Below, one piece after another: positions 42,640 through 51,111 of a DNA stretch of 64,000 bases; positions within the stretch are counted from its first letter, which is position 1, and each line of letters starts with the position of its first letter. The notes beneath the pieces are model-generated. The model saw only the letters and a program-made list of their open reading frames with translations, had not been told where the DNA came from and did not search any database. Both the position numbers and the translations under genes were made by a program. The stretch comes from Deltaproteobacteria bacterium (GTDB lineage Bacteria > Desulfobacterota > Desulfuromonadia > Geobacterales > Pseudopelobacteraceae): contig JAJXYO010000007.1 in assembly GCA_021780495.1 (NCBI GenBank), forward strand, positions 1 to 64,000. Reading direction: 5' to 3'.

Positions 42640-43261
42640 TGTTGTTCCCAGCTGCCCCACGGACGGCGCTCTGTTTCCTATCACAGGTAAAGGGTTTTCT
42701 GAATACCAACCCATAGTGGTATGGCGGTAGGTCGTAGCGGTTTCGATCATTGAATCGAAACCCGGCTTCTCTTCCCCACTCTATACACTGCTCCGGCCGG
42801 GGACGGATCTCCATGGCAGGCCCGCGGGGTGTTGTTGGATCATAGTTCCAGTGAATCACCGCCAGCATGCCATTCGGTTTGAGCACACGCAGCGCCTCTT
42901 TCATCAAGGCTACCGGCTCTTCGTGGTGCAGGATATTGAATAGCAGCGCCACATCCATGGAGTTGTCGGCTAGTCCGGTACCGGTGGCGACAAAGTCGCG
43001 TAACGTTACCGCCACATTCTTCACCCCGGCATCTCGGCACTTCTGCTGGACTACGGCTGTCATCTCCGGTTCGATATCAAGGGCATGCACGGTACCGGAC
43101 ACTATCGCGGCGGCCGCAAGGGTAAATGTCCCGTAACCGCACCCGAATTCAACAATATCCTGCAGGCCAGGGTTGAGACCAAAAGTGGCCAGGACCTTAG
43201 CTGGCGCGAAAAAACCATCCCACATTTCCTCATCCGGCATCCCGCTGTCACGAACCTTCAT
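42632..43261 (-). CDS. Class I SAM-dependent methyltransferase, paralogue of the one at 21945
   Basis: A 209 aa methyltransferase with an intact SAM site: VEFGCGYGTFTLAA, ALDIEPEMT, DVALLFNILHHEEP and LRVLKPNGMLAVIHWNYD. It is the same family as 21945-22526, most of the chain matching, and carries an extra C-terminal tail (QSAVRGAAGNNNG). The ATG at 43261 overlaps the end of the selenoprotein candidate by 14 nt, so the two are translationally linked. The substrate is unknown; the thiol/redox context (DsrE, selenoprotein, CGGC) suggests a thiol, sulfur or metalloid acceptor. Confidence 0.87.
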   Translation of the reverse strand: MKVRDSGMPDEEMWDGFFAPAKVLATFGLNPGLQDIVEFGCGYGTFTLAAAAIVSGTVHALDIEPEMTAVVQQKCRDAGVKNVAVTLRDFVATGTGLADNSMDVALLFNILHHEEPVALMKEALRVLKPNGMLAVIHWNYDPTTPRGPAMEIRPRPEQCIEWGREAGFRFNDRNRYDLPPYHYGLVFRKPFTCDRKQSAVRGAAGNNNG

Positions 43262-43529
43262 GCGTACCCCCACTGGCCTGTGCCTGCTCAATATACTCCT
43301 GCATCCTGCCCGCCGATGTAGCGATGTCGAGGGGAACCCATGCGTCATTAAGAAAAACGGTTGTAGACGCTCTCAATACGTAGTTGGCGGCTTCCGGAGA
43401 ATCTATCAGATATATCGATACGTCAATCTCTTCACCAAAGTGAGCCATCATTTTATTGGCTACAACTGTAGCCATGGCACAACTTGTTCAACCCTTACTT
43501 CCGGTGTGAAATACAACCATTTTCAACAT
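43248..43529 (-). CDS. Candidate selenoprotein: thioredoxin-like, UxxC motif (in-frame TGA at codon 14)
   Basis: Reading from the ATG at 43529, which has AGGAGG five bases upstream, the frame is MLKMVVFHTGSKG, then TGA (43490-43488), then TSCAMATVVANKMM and on to a normal stop at 43250-43248. If TGA is read as selenocysteine the product is 93 aa with a G-U-T-S-C redox motif in the CxxC position of a thioredoxin fold: first beta strand, the motif, a helix, and a later strand with the family-like STTVFLNDAWVPL. A conventional start at 43475, after the TGA, would lose the first strand and the motif and has no ribosome site. A stem-loop follows the TGA at 43444-43478. Selenocysteine insertion is an inference; SelA, SelB and SelC are not in the window. 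Confidence 0.72.
43444..43478 (-). promoter_or_regulatory. Possible bacterial SECIS stem-loop after the in-frame TGA
   Basis: On the minus strand GGCTAC (43473-43468) and GTAGCC (43463-43458) pair around the four-base loop AGTT, and GCCAT/ATGGC could form an outer stem. The loop begins 20 nt after the TGA and has a G in its second position, as bacterial SECIS elements usually do. Structural fit only. Confidence 0.55.
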
Positions 43530-43550
43530 GGAAACCTCCTGTTCATGTGG

Positions 43551-43871
43551 CTAAAAGGTAACTACCCGGTCAGATTCCTTGACCAGGGTGTACATCACCT
43601 GCATGGTTGAAGACGGGCAGATTTCAGAACCTTGTGCATCGCGAGACTTGAGACAAGTACCGCACGCCTGAATATTTCCACCAGCTTTAACGAGGCTCTC
43701 TGCCTGGCCACAAATATCGAAGCGCTCATTACTTAAATGTTCCAGTTCAACGCCTTCCGCTGTCAGGAATACGGAGACGGCATCTCCTTCCTTTAACGCG
43801 AAATTGGCAAATCTCATCGCCGTGAATACTTGTTCAGGATTGTTCTGAGTAATGATGACTGCGAGTTTCAT
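43551..43871 (-). CDS. DsrE-family sulfur-relay-like protein
   Basis: A 106 aa DsrE/DsrF-type alpha-beta protein. The start MKLAVIITQNNPEQVFTAM and the AVSVFLTAEGVELE strand match the family, and the C-terminal half has the CGTCLKSRDAQGSEICPSS region with several cysteines, one of which could carry persulfide. GGAGG lies upstream of the ATG. Only 22 bp separates it from the selenoprotein start, so they are probably co-expressed. A sulfur-transfer or redox role is inferred from the family. Confidence 0.82.
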   Translation of the reverse strand: MKLAVIITQNNPEQVFTAMRFANFALKEGDAVSVFLTAEGVELEHLSNERFDICGQAESLVKAGGNIQACGTCLKSRDAQGSEICPSSTMQVMYTLVKESDRVVTF

Positions 43872-43872
43872 G

Positions 43873-44688
43873 CTAAACCTCCTTGATATTGATCAGTGCG
43901 GAGAGAGCCATGGCACAGACTTTCAATGCGGTTTCATGGCCATCGTCGCCACCTTTTTCAAAGTCGTCTTCACGGGTCGCCATGGAGTTTGTAATGTGAG
44001 CAAAGCAGATGACTGGTTTGTTGAGGGCTGCCCCCATCGCCAGCAAGGCAGCGGCTTCCATTTCCACGGAGATGATGCCTTCATCTCGTCGCGCCGAAAT
44101 TAGTTTCTGGGTCTCGCGGAACGGGGCATCAGTTGTCCATGACTTGCCGCATTCATACTTGATGCCAGCATCGGTAAGGATTGTGGTCACTACTTGCAGC
44201 AATGCTGGAGATGCCTGCGCATAGCGTTCTGCAGGCAAATAATGATAGCTTGTACCTTCATCTCGTAATGCTTGCTCGATCAGCAAAAACATCGGAGTCT
44301 GGAGGTTATCGGCAATCAGGCCTGCCGAGGAGATCGTGACGAGTGCCTTGCAGCCCAGGGAGAAGAGTTCTTCGGCCACGAGAACCGCGAATGAAGCGCC
44401 AACAGTACCGCCAATAATTCCATATTCCGTGCCGTTTGCCTGCCAGAGGTAGAGACGGGTATGAAAACAGGGCCATGACGGTTCCAGCTTAGCCTGGCCG
44501 TTTGCCACCAGGTAGTCCACCAGTTCACCGTCAAAATCCAGCAAACACCCTTCCGGTACGGTCAGTGGCGGCAGGTTCTTCTGTATTCTCGCTGACTCAA
44601 GCATATTGCCGGGAAGGAACACCGGTTCGTCAGTATGATTGTGTTCAAAAAGAGGTAAGCTATCATTACCGGACACAGCAGGGTTCAT
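43873..44688 (-). CDS. Nucleoside phosphorylase family (PNP/UDP) protein
   Basis: A 271 aa enzyme of the purine/uridine phosphorylase superfamily. Family segments are the phosphate/base-site region GGTVGASFAVLVAEELFSLG, then KALVTISSAGL, and the ribose/base-binding stretch ISVEMEAAALLAMGAALNKPVICFAH with the Met-Glu pair. It converts a nucleoside and phosphate to base and ribose-1-phosphate, or is a related hydrolase. It ends 2 bp before the DsrE start codon, so it is in the same transcript. Substrate not known. Confidence 0.82.
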   Translation of the reverse strand: MNPAVSGNDSLPLFEHNHTDEPVFLPGNMLESARIQKNLPPLTVPEGCLLDFDGELVDYLVANGQAKLEPSWPCFHTRLYLWQANGTEYGIIGGTVGASFAVLVAEELFSLGCKALVTISSAGLIADNLQTPMFLLIEQALRDEGTSYHYLPAERYAQASPALLQVVTTILTDAGIKYECGKSWTTDAPFRETQKLISARRDEGIISVEMEAAALLAMGAALNKPVICFAHITNSMATREDDFEKGGDDGHETALKVCAMALSALINIKEV

Positions 44689-44700
44689 CGATACTCCTTT

Positions 44701-45949
44701 CTAAAAGCCGGCCCTCAGACGCAGATACAGGTTGTCGTCTCTGGTGAGCTGGCCGAATGGGGTAAAATCCTTCTTCCCGAAAAAAACATTCGCCCCGGAC
44801 GTGGCAGACCAACGGTCATTGATCTTGTATGTAACCTCAGGGTTGAGCATCCCGTCCCTATCCGATGGACTGTAAAAACCGACAAATGAAAGTTGCAGTG
44901 TCTGGTAGCGGAGAAATTGGGTCAGGCGTAGAAAAAGAAGATGACGAAGCTCACTCTTGACAGGCGCACCGGCGGGAAGAGTTGCCTTGTATTCTCCATA
45001 ATCCAGCATTTGTTCGAGAAAATACTGGGCCCGGACGGTAAAGTCGCTCCATAATTCGCGCTCGTACCCTAACAGGTACTTCAGGGAGGAGTTTTCAATC
45101 AGGGGGTTTGAACCTGATCTGTCCTCACGGGAATCGTTGTAACCAAATTCCACGCTCCCGATTCCTCCCAGAAAAGGCCCCCGCAGGCTTGAGCCATAGG
45201 TTGACAGTTTCGGGTAAACCAGCACTCCCTCTGCCGGATCCATTCCGGCGGGCTCCTTAAAAAAACCCCTGAACCCATAGAGGGCGGCCTCATAACTGCC
45301 AAAGTCCCGGTAAATCCGCGTAGCAATCTCAGTGCTTCCCAATGTGAACGAAGGCTTTTTCGCGGAAAGCCTTTCTCCTGATGCAGAGAGTCGACCGGCA
45401 AAGGGGTTGAAGAAGGAGAGCCTCTCCCCGTCCGGGACTTCGCTCGGCGTAAACCGAGGGATAGCAACAATGTCCATAGAAAAGAGGCCGGGATAGATGC
45501 TCAGCTTTGCGGCATCACTTCCAACCTTCAAATATTCCATGTTTCTGCCTACGAAGAAAGAAGTGAAGTCCTTGGGAAACAGGTCGTTGACGAAGATCAG
45601 GTCACCTGTTCCCCACGTGATGATCTGCCGTCCGAGTCGGACGTCGAGGAACGGGAAGGGTGAATGATCAAGGTAGAACTCCCGCAGGTCTGCATCCCCT
45701 TTTTCTCCCACGCCATCTCCGATAAGATCCCCCTTGAGGTAGAGCCGGCTGTCGAGCGGCCCCTCCTGGGAGAGTTCCATTTGCAGCCGTCCCTCACCCA
45801 TTGTGAAGTCCTTGGATTGGCTGGGATTGTCCACCAGCCGTACCCCTGCCGCGCCTTCCATAAATCCGTGAACGGTGAGGGCATAGGCCGGGGGGGCACA
45901 GTGAAAAGAACAGCCAGGCCCAAAAGGCGATAACCCGGAAAAACTTCAT
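44701..45949 (-). CDS. Outer-membrane beta-barrel protein (DUF1302-like) with a frameshift in the signal peptide
   Basis: The main frame (from 45861, 386 aa) is a beta-barrel: repeated amphipathic strands such as LYLKGDLIGDG, LDVRLGRQIITWGTGDLIF and a final Phe. The likely start is the ATG at 45949, which overlaps the stop of the LolA-like gene as ATGA and begins MKFFRVIAFWAWLFFS, a good signal peptide. That frame runs into the C7 tract at 45890-45896 and leaves the barrel frame by one base. Removing one C restores SLCPPAYALTVHGFMEGAAG, a normal signal cleavage region. So either a sequencing slip, a real mutation or a phase-variable tract. The barrel with its LolA-like and RND neighbours suggests lipid transport or hydrocarbon uptake. 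Confidence 0.72.
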
Positions 45950-46746
45950 CTGGAAATCTCGCGCGGCAGGTTTTTCAGGGATCTCTCGGTGAAGAGGGAA
46001 TCTGAGAGTCCCTGATTATATTTCACATCGCTGTAGACGACCTCCGTCCGGTGTCCGCTCTGGACGTTTTTCATCGTGCGCCTCATTACGGTAATGAAAC
46101 CCTGAACCGGCTTAACTTCGTTGGCCGTGAAGACTTTGGACAGGCTGCCCCGCTTGTCGTAGTACTCCTCTTTCCACGGAATAAAGCTCCCCTTGTCGAT
46201 CCAGGACAGCTTGTAACCGAAGTCGACACTTTCAGAGGCTTTCGGGACGCTTTTCACTACATAGACATCCTTGCCTTCGTATTTCTCTTCCCGCAACAGT
46301 GAATGATTATCCTCCTCAACAGCCCTCCCCGACACGTCTTCGTAGCTGAAATCGGAACCGACAAAACTGGATCGCTTGTCATTGGCCGCAATTCTCTTGA
46401 CGAGCTTGATGGCCGGGATAAAGAGCCAGCGGTCGGAATCTTTCCGTGGATATTTCCAAACGAGGAAAGTCATATCTCTCACATCGGCGGGTTGATGGAA
46501 GTACATGAAATACTTCTGGTCCCCTCCGGGTTCACCAAAATTTTTTCTCAGCATGGTCAGCTCTCTGATGCGCTCCTGGCCGTCTTTATTGATAAGCTTC
46601 ATCATTACCCTGGCCTTGAAGTCCTTGCCCGGATAGAGAAAAGCCGCCTGGGATTTTTTTACGACATCTTCCGCGCCCATCCCGAAGGAAGTAGATGACA
46701 GAAACAGCGACATTGCAATCGATGCTGCGACAAACAGGGTTCTCAT
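45946..46746 (-). CDS. Periplasmic LolA-like outer-membrane lipoprotein-sorting protein
   Basis: A 266 aa exported protein (signal peptide residues 1-24) of the LolA-like group found with MMPL pumps. Typical segments are FKARVMMKLINKDGQERIRELTMLRKNF, split over the first third, then FMYFHQPADVRDMTFLVWKYPRKDSDRWLFIPAIKLVKRIAANDKRSSFVGSDFSYEDVSGR, cited only in parts as FLVWKYP and SFVGSDFSYEDV, which is the hallmark of the family. It is likely to carry a hydrophobic ligand between pump and barrel. It overlaps both neighbours by 4 nt, RND pump before and barrel after, so all three are one unit. Confidence 0.83.
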   Translation of the reverse strand: MRTLFVAASIAMSLFLSSTSFGMGAEDVVKKSQAAFLYPGKDFKARVMMKLINKDGQERIRELTMLRKNFGEPGGDQKYFMYFHQPADVRDMTFLVWKYPRKDSDRWLFIPAIKLVKRIAANDKRSSFVGSDFSYEDVSGRAVEEDNHSLLREEKYEGKDVYVVKSVPKASESVDFGYKLSWIDKGSFIPWKEEYYDKRGSLSKVFTANEVKPVQGFITVMRRTMKNVQSGHRTEVVYSDVKYNQGLSDSLFTERSLKNLPREISR

Positions 46747-49046
46747 TTGGTGCCTCCTTTGATAAGCCAGCGTTGCGTGAGGGTAATCAGCGCGGGGAGA
46801 TAAATAATTGTCATTAGGGAGCTCAGGAGCATCATGGTGACGATGAACGCGCCGACGGTGATATACGGCGTAAGCGGGGCAAAGAGCATCACCGCGAAGG
46901 ATGCCGCGAAGAGAATGGCATTGCGCATGATCCCTTTGCCTGGCCTGGCGGCGGTCCAGAGAAGCGCCTCGCTGACATCCTCATCCGGGGTTGCAGCCAT
47001 TCTCTGTCTGAATCTGCTCACAAAGTGGATCGCGAAATCGACCGCCATGCCGAGAGAGAGGCACGACAACACGGATATCGGCATGTCGAAGTCTTTGCCG
47101 ACGAAACCGATTACACCGTAAATAAGGACGATGGTGAAGAGGAGCGGCATATACCCGATAACGGCCCACTTGATCGACCGGAAGTCAAGGGCAAGGATGA
47201 GCAGCACCGCTATCAAGGCAAGGATAAAGCCTTTCACCATGTCCCACAGCACTTCATGGTTCCAGATCATGTTGAAATAGGCGATTCCCGCGGGCTTCAA
47301 TTCCATGGCGATGGGATGGGCCTTCTTATAATCGTCCACGGCCCTGATTACCGTCTCCATGGCCTTGGCGTCCCAGGTCTTGAGCTGGACCCAGATGTTT
47401 GCCTTTTTGAACGAAGAGTCCACCACGTTGTCGAGGTCTGACGGCTTGGCCGACATGCTGAACAGGAAGAGATACTGGCCGACTGCATCCTTTGAGTCAG
47501 GGATGACATCGTATCTGGGGTCGTCATCGTGGAGGACACGGTTTATCCTCTTGACGTAATCGGCCACCGAGAAGGTCTTGCCGACAACGGGTAGCTTTTC
47601 GAGGTGGCGTTGGAGACCTTCCAGATATCTCATTGTTTCGGGGTTCTTGACGAAGTCATCCTCCTTTGAAATGCCGACAACATAGCCGAGCGAGGTGCCG
47701 CCAAGCGATTTGTTGATCTCACGGTCCGCCACCCTGACTTCACTCCCCTTCTTGAACCATTCCACCATGTTGTTGTTCACGGTGATCCGGGAGATTCCGA
47801 TGAGAGCTATCAGCAGCAGGGCAAAGCCGACCAGCACCGTGGACTTCGGGTGATGGGTCCCGAAACCGGCAAGTTTCCGGAGAAATCGCGAGGTTCCGTT
47901 GAGGCCGACATCCTCGGCTTCGGCGATTCTACTGATTTTTTCATCTTTCACGAAGGTGAACATCGCCGGGATGAAGCTGAAGCTCAAAAGCCTCAGGGAT
48001 AAGGTGCCGAAAACGACCACGCCGCCAAATACCTTTACGGGAATAATATTCATGAACAGCAGTACGGCGAATCCAGCTGCGGTCGCCAGCGCGGTGTAAC
48101 GCACCGGCCTCCCTACCGCCTGCATCGTCTCGATGATTGCCGTTCTTTTGTCTTTCTTCTCCCGGTAGCGGAAATAGAACTCGTTGAAAATATGGATGCT
48201 GTCGGTGGCGATCGCCATCAGAAAGACGGGAGCCATCGAGGTCATGATATGGACCGGAAAGCCAAGCCCGATCAGGAGTCCCATGCTCCAGACGATGCTG
48301 ATCATGGCATCCATCATTAGGGTGACAGAGAGGAATAAGTCCCGGAACATCAGGTATCTGACCAGCAGCATGACACAACCCGCGATGGGGGCGAAGATGG
48401 CCATCAGCTTGAACATCTCCGCGCCGAAGGTGTCCCTGGCAACTGGATCCCCGGCTATGTAATATTTTTCGTCCCCCTTTTCCCTCTTGGCGATTTCTCT
48501 GATTTTGTCGGCGATCTCTTTGCCGTTAGCCCCTTTTTCAAGTGGCGCGTAAATGGCGGTCGTCTTGCCGTCCGGTGATATGATCCGATTTATGAAAAGG
48601 GGACTTTCGAAGAGCTGCTTGCGGAGTGCGGTTATCTCCGCCTCATTCTTCGGGGTCTGAGTCATGAGCGGCGCAACCCGCAACGTTCCAGCATCAGCCG
48701 TCACATTGGTGATGGTGGGAAAGCTGCTCACATCCCGCGCCGCAACACCCTTGATAGCGAGAATGTCATCGGTGATGCGCCGGATTTTTTCGAGCGTCCC
48801 TGGGTTCAGAATACCCTTATCGTTGACCACGCCGAGAACGATTGTGTCCTCATAGAGGCCGAAGGTCTTGTCCACCTCGTCATTCCATACCCTTACGTCC
48901 GAGGTTGCTGGAAGCATGTTCTTCGGATTCGTGTCGGTCTTGATCTTCGTGAACTGGGTCATGAAGAGAACGGTTACAAATATCGTCAGGAATACGACCA
49001 GCTTCGGATGATCCACCGAGAATTCCACAAGAGAAAATTTCTTCAC
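46743..49046 (-). CDS. RND-superfamily exporter, MMPL/HAE3-like
   Basis: A 767 aa RND-type membrane protein, shorter than the CzcA class. It has two blocks of membrane helices (about residues 220-390 and 600-760) and two periplasmic loops. Features are the KTDTNPKNMLPATSDVRVW start region, TSMAPVFLMAIATDSIHIFNEF with the conserved Asp in the fourth helix area, and the equivalent CLSLGMAVDFAIHFVSRFR. HAE3/MMPL pumps move lipids or hydrophobic compounds, often with an outer-membrane barrel. The start is GTG with GGGGG upstream. Operon partners are the LolA-like and barrel genes. Confidence 0.88.
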   Translation of the reverse strand: MKKFSLVEFSVDHPKLVVFLTIFVTVLFMTQFTKIKTDTNPKNMLPATSDVRVWNDEVDKTFGLYEDTIVLGVVNDKGILNPGTLEKIRRITDDILAIKGVAARDVSSFPTITNVTADAGTLRVAPLMTQTPKNEAEITALRKQLFESPLFINRIISPDGKTTAIYAPLEKGANGKEIADKIREIAKREKGDEKYYIAGDPVARDTFGAEMFKLMAIFAPIAGCVMLLVRYLMFRDLFLSVTLMMDAMISIVWSMGLLIGLGFPVHIMTSMAPVFLMAIATDSIHIFNEFYFRYREKKDKRTAIIETMQAVGRPVRYTALATAAGFAVLLFMNIIPVKVFGGVVVFGTLSLRLLSFSFIPAMFTFVKDEKISRIAEAEDVGLNGTSRFLRKLAGFGTHHPKSTVLVGFALLLIALIGISRITVNNNMVEWFKKGSEVRVADREINKSLGGTSLGYVVGISKEDDFVKNPETMRYLEGLQRHLEKLPVVGKTFSVADYVKRINRVLHDDDPRYDVIPDSKDAVGQYLFLFSMSAKPSDLDNVVDSSFKKANIWVQLKTWDAKAMETVIRAVDDYKKAHPIAMELKPAGIAYFNMIWNHEVLWDMVKGFILALIAVLLILALDFRSIKWAVIGYMPLLFTIVLIYGVIGFVGKDFDMPISVLSCLSLGMAVDFAIHFVSRFRQRMAATPDEDVSEALLWTAARPGKGIMRNAILFAASFAVMLFAPLTPYITVGAFIVTMMLLSSLMTIIYLPALITLTQRWLIKGGTK

Positions 49047-49059
49047 CTATCCCCCCCTA

Positions 49060-50247
49060 CTACGGCAAATTACTCAAGCCGTGCTTCATTTTGTAAATGA
49101 AATACCGCTCAAACGCTACCTTGAGCCACTTAGCCCAAACCCCTTTTTTGGTGTACGATTCCTGCCGCGGCGGGAGCAGCGGAGATGCCTTCATGAACGC
49201 AGCGGTTCTCCCCATGTCCAGGATGCAGAGGACCTCCATCTCCTCCGGTGAAGGGGGAGTCGTTCCTTTTATCTCGGAATAGATCGTTGCAGCGGCGGCT
49301 TTTGCCATGCGAACGGTCATGAATCCTGTCTTCGGCACACCTACCGGCACCGGTGTCGGCTCCGGCGGCGCAATCGCAATAGCGACGCCAATGGCAAAGA
49401 TATTCTTGTACTTCGTATGCCGGTAATTTCCATCAACGGGGATGAACCCACGTGGGTTGCCGAGCGCGGCGACAGCGGGCACTCCTTTAAATGGCGGGGC
49501 TATCATCGCCAGCTTGAAAGGGATCTTAGCCCCATCCTTGAGCTTTATCTCGCCCGGCGTGACCTCCTCAATCGATTGACAGACGATCGACTTGATATCC
49601 CGCTCGGCAAACTCATCCTCGAAGAAACGCTTGGAATTACCGAGGCCGCCCACCCCCATGTGTCCTATATACGGCTCGGAGGTGAGGTAGAGGATCGGGA
49701 CCTTATGGCGCATCTTTCTCCTGCGGAGTTCATCGTCCATTTCGAATGCCAGTTCGTAAGACGGCCCGAAACAGCTTACCATCTGGGACGACCCGACAAC
49801 GACGGGCCCCGGCGACTCAAGCACCTTTCGCCAGCTTTCCCCTGTTCCGACGGCATGATCCAGCGTAAATGAACAGTCGGTGAACCCCTTATCCGGGCCG
49901 AGGCCAGGTATCTCGTCGAAGGAAAGGTGTGGACCTGTCGCAATTACAAGATAATCGTATGGGATCTCCTTTGTGGCGGTGTAAACCTTCGCGGTCTCCG
50001 CATCCACCTCCCGCGCTGCCTCGTGAAGAAATGTGATGCCTTTCCGTTTCAGAATCTCCCCCACTCTCAGCGAGATGTCACCAGGCATCCGCCACCCCAT
50101 GACAAGCCACGGCAGGGAGGGCAAAAAGACAAACCGGTCATCCTCACTGATGACGGTGATATCCACGTCTTTTCCACAAAGGCGCTGTAACTCGAAAGCT
50201 GCGGTCAAGCCGCCAAACGAACCGCCAATAATTGTTATTCTCGTCAT
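49060..50247 (-). CDS. SQR-like FAD-dependent oxidoreductase
   Basis: A 395 aa pyridine-nucleotide-disulfide-type flavoprotein. The FAD-binding motif is IIGGSFGGLTAAFEL at the N-terminus, the central GSSQMVSCFGPSYELAFE segment resembles sulfide:quinone oxidoreductase, and GVAIAIAPPEPTPVPVGVPKTG forms the second FAD contact. Cys residues are present in TDCSF, VSCFG and LCILDMG, so the catalytic Cys pair of SQR is plausible but not confirmed. It may oxidise sulfide or a low-potential donor to quinone at the membrane. It lies 75 bp after the ArsR-rhodanese gene, fitting a sulfide-responsive operon. Confidence 0.82.
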   Translation of the reverse strand: MTRITIIGGSFGGLTAAFELQRLCGKDVDITVISEDDRFVFLPSLPWLVMGWRMPGDISLRVGEILKRKGITFLHEAAREVDAETAKVYTATKEIPYDYLVIATGPHLSFDEIPGLGPDKGFTDCSFTLDHAVGTGESWRKVLESPGPVVVGSSQMVSCFGPSYELAFEMDDELRRRKMRHKVPILYLTSEPYIGHMGVGGLGNSKRFFEDEFAERDIKSIVCQSIEEVTPGEIKLKDGAKIPFKLAMIAPPFKGVPAVAALGNPRGFIPVDGNYRHTKYKNIFAIGVAIAIAPPEPTPVPVGVPKTGFMTVRMAKAAAATIYSEIKGTTPPSPEEMEVLCILDMGRTAAFMKASPLLPPRQESYTKKGVWAKWLKVAFERYFIYKMKHGLSNLP

Positions 50248-50322
50248 GTTGATGAACCTCTATAAATCAGGAATCTTCCTTCTCCCGGTTGATCTTTCAT
50301 GTCAGTTGCTCCTTATGTCCGC

Positions 50323-50982
50323 CTAAGCCTCGATGGGCAACCCATCGGCCGCCCATTCGGCGACCCCGTCGGTAATCTTCTGCGCCCTGAAGCCCTTCTT
50401 GCGCAGCAGTCCGACCGCCTCGTCGGACATGAGGCAGAAGGGACCGCGGCAGTAGGCGACGATTTCCTTGCCGGGGGGAAGTTCGGCCAGCCGTCGCTCG
50501 ATCTCGGAAAGCGGCATGGAGCGGGCGAAGGGGAGATGGCCTGCGTGGTATTCAACCTCGGGGCGGACGTCGATGACGATGACCTCTCCTAGCCGCGCCT
50601 TCTCCAGCAGGCTGGCCCTGGATTCGGCGGTCAGCCGTTCCGGGGCCGATGACATCAGCTCCAGCGCCACCCGCAGTTCCACAAGGTGCTTCTCCGCCAC
50701 CGCCCTGAGGTTTAGCCAGAGGTTGGCAACGTCGCTGCCGCTCAGGCTATAATTGATGAAACGCCCTTCGCGTCGCGCCTCGACAAGCCGAGCCTCCTTG
50801 AGCACCTTCAGATGGGCGCTGGCCAGCTTGACATCGATCGAAGCGTCGTTCGCCAGGGTTTCCACCGTCTTCTCCCCCTGCGAGAGGAGGTCGAGCAGCT
50901 CAAGCCGCTTTGGGCTGGCGACCGCCTTCCCCACCCGGGCTACTTGTTCGAACAAAAGGTCATTGGGTTTTCGTGGTTTCAT
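50323..50982 (-). CDS. ArsR-family regulator fused to a rhodanese domain
   Basis: A 219 aa two-domain protein. Residues about 10-95 are an ArsR winged helix (LELLDLLSQGEKTVETLANDA, then AHLKVLKEARLVEARREGRF). Residues about 115-219 are a rhodanese domain with the active-site loop YCRGPFC, where Cys can accept sulfane sulfur. Fusion of the two suggests a regulator that senses persulfide or a thiol state. A perfect inverted repeat ends six bases upstream of its start codon. It heads the operon carrying the SQR-like gene. Confidence 0.88.
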   Translation of the reverse strand: MKPRKPNDLLFEQVARVGKAVASPKRLELLDLLSQGEKTVETLANDASIDVKLASAHLKVLKEARLVEARREGRFINYSLSGSDVANLWLNLRAVAEKHLVELRVALELMSSAPERLTAESRASLLEKARLGEVIVIDVRPEVEYHAGHLPFARSMPLSEIERRLAELPPGKEIVAYCRGPFCLMSDEAVGLLRKKGFRAQKITDGVAEWAADGLPIEA

Positions 50983-50988
50983 ATTCCA

Positions 50989-51012
50989 ACATTCTAAAGA
51001 TGATTAGAATGT
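50989..51012. promoter_or_regulatory. Inverted repeat, likely operator of the ArsR-rhodanese regulator
   Basis: ACATTCTAA (50989-50997) and TTAGAATGT (51004-51012) are perfect 9-bp arms with a 6-nt spacer AGATGA. The repeat is immediately ahead of the regulator start (50982), a usual position for ArsR autoregulation. The ATTC...GAAT ends resemble sites of sulfide-sensing ArsR proteins, but with a longer spacer. Confidence 0.65.
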
Positions 51013-51111
51013 AACGCAACATTTATTTTCGTCGTCGTAATCGGTGCAGAAAGGCGGGGAGAGTACACAGAGGGCCGGTAAATGGCCCCCTGGGTCTGAG
51101 GATTCAATCTT

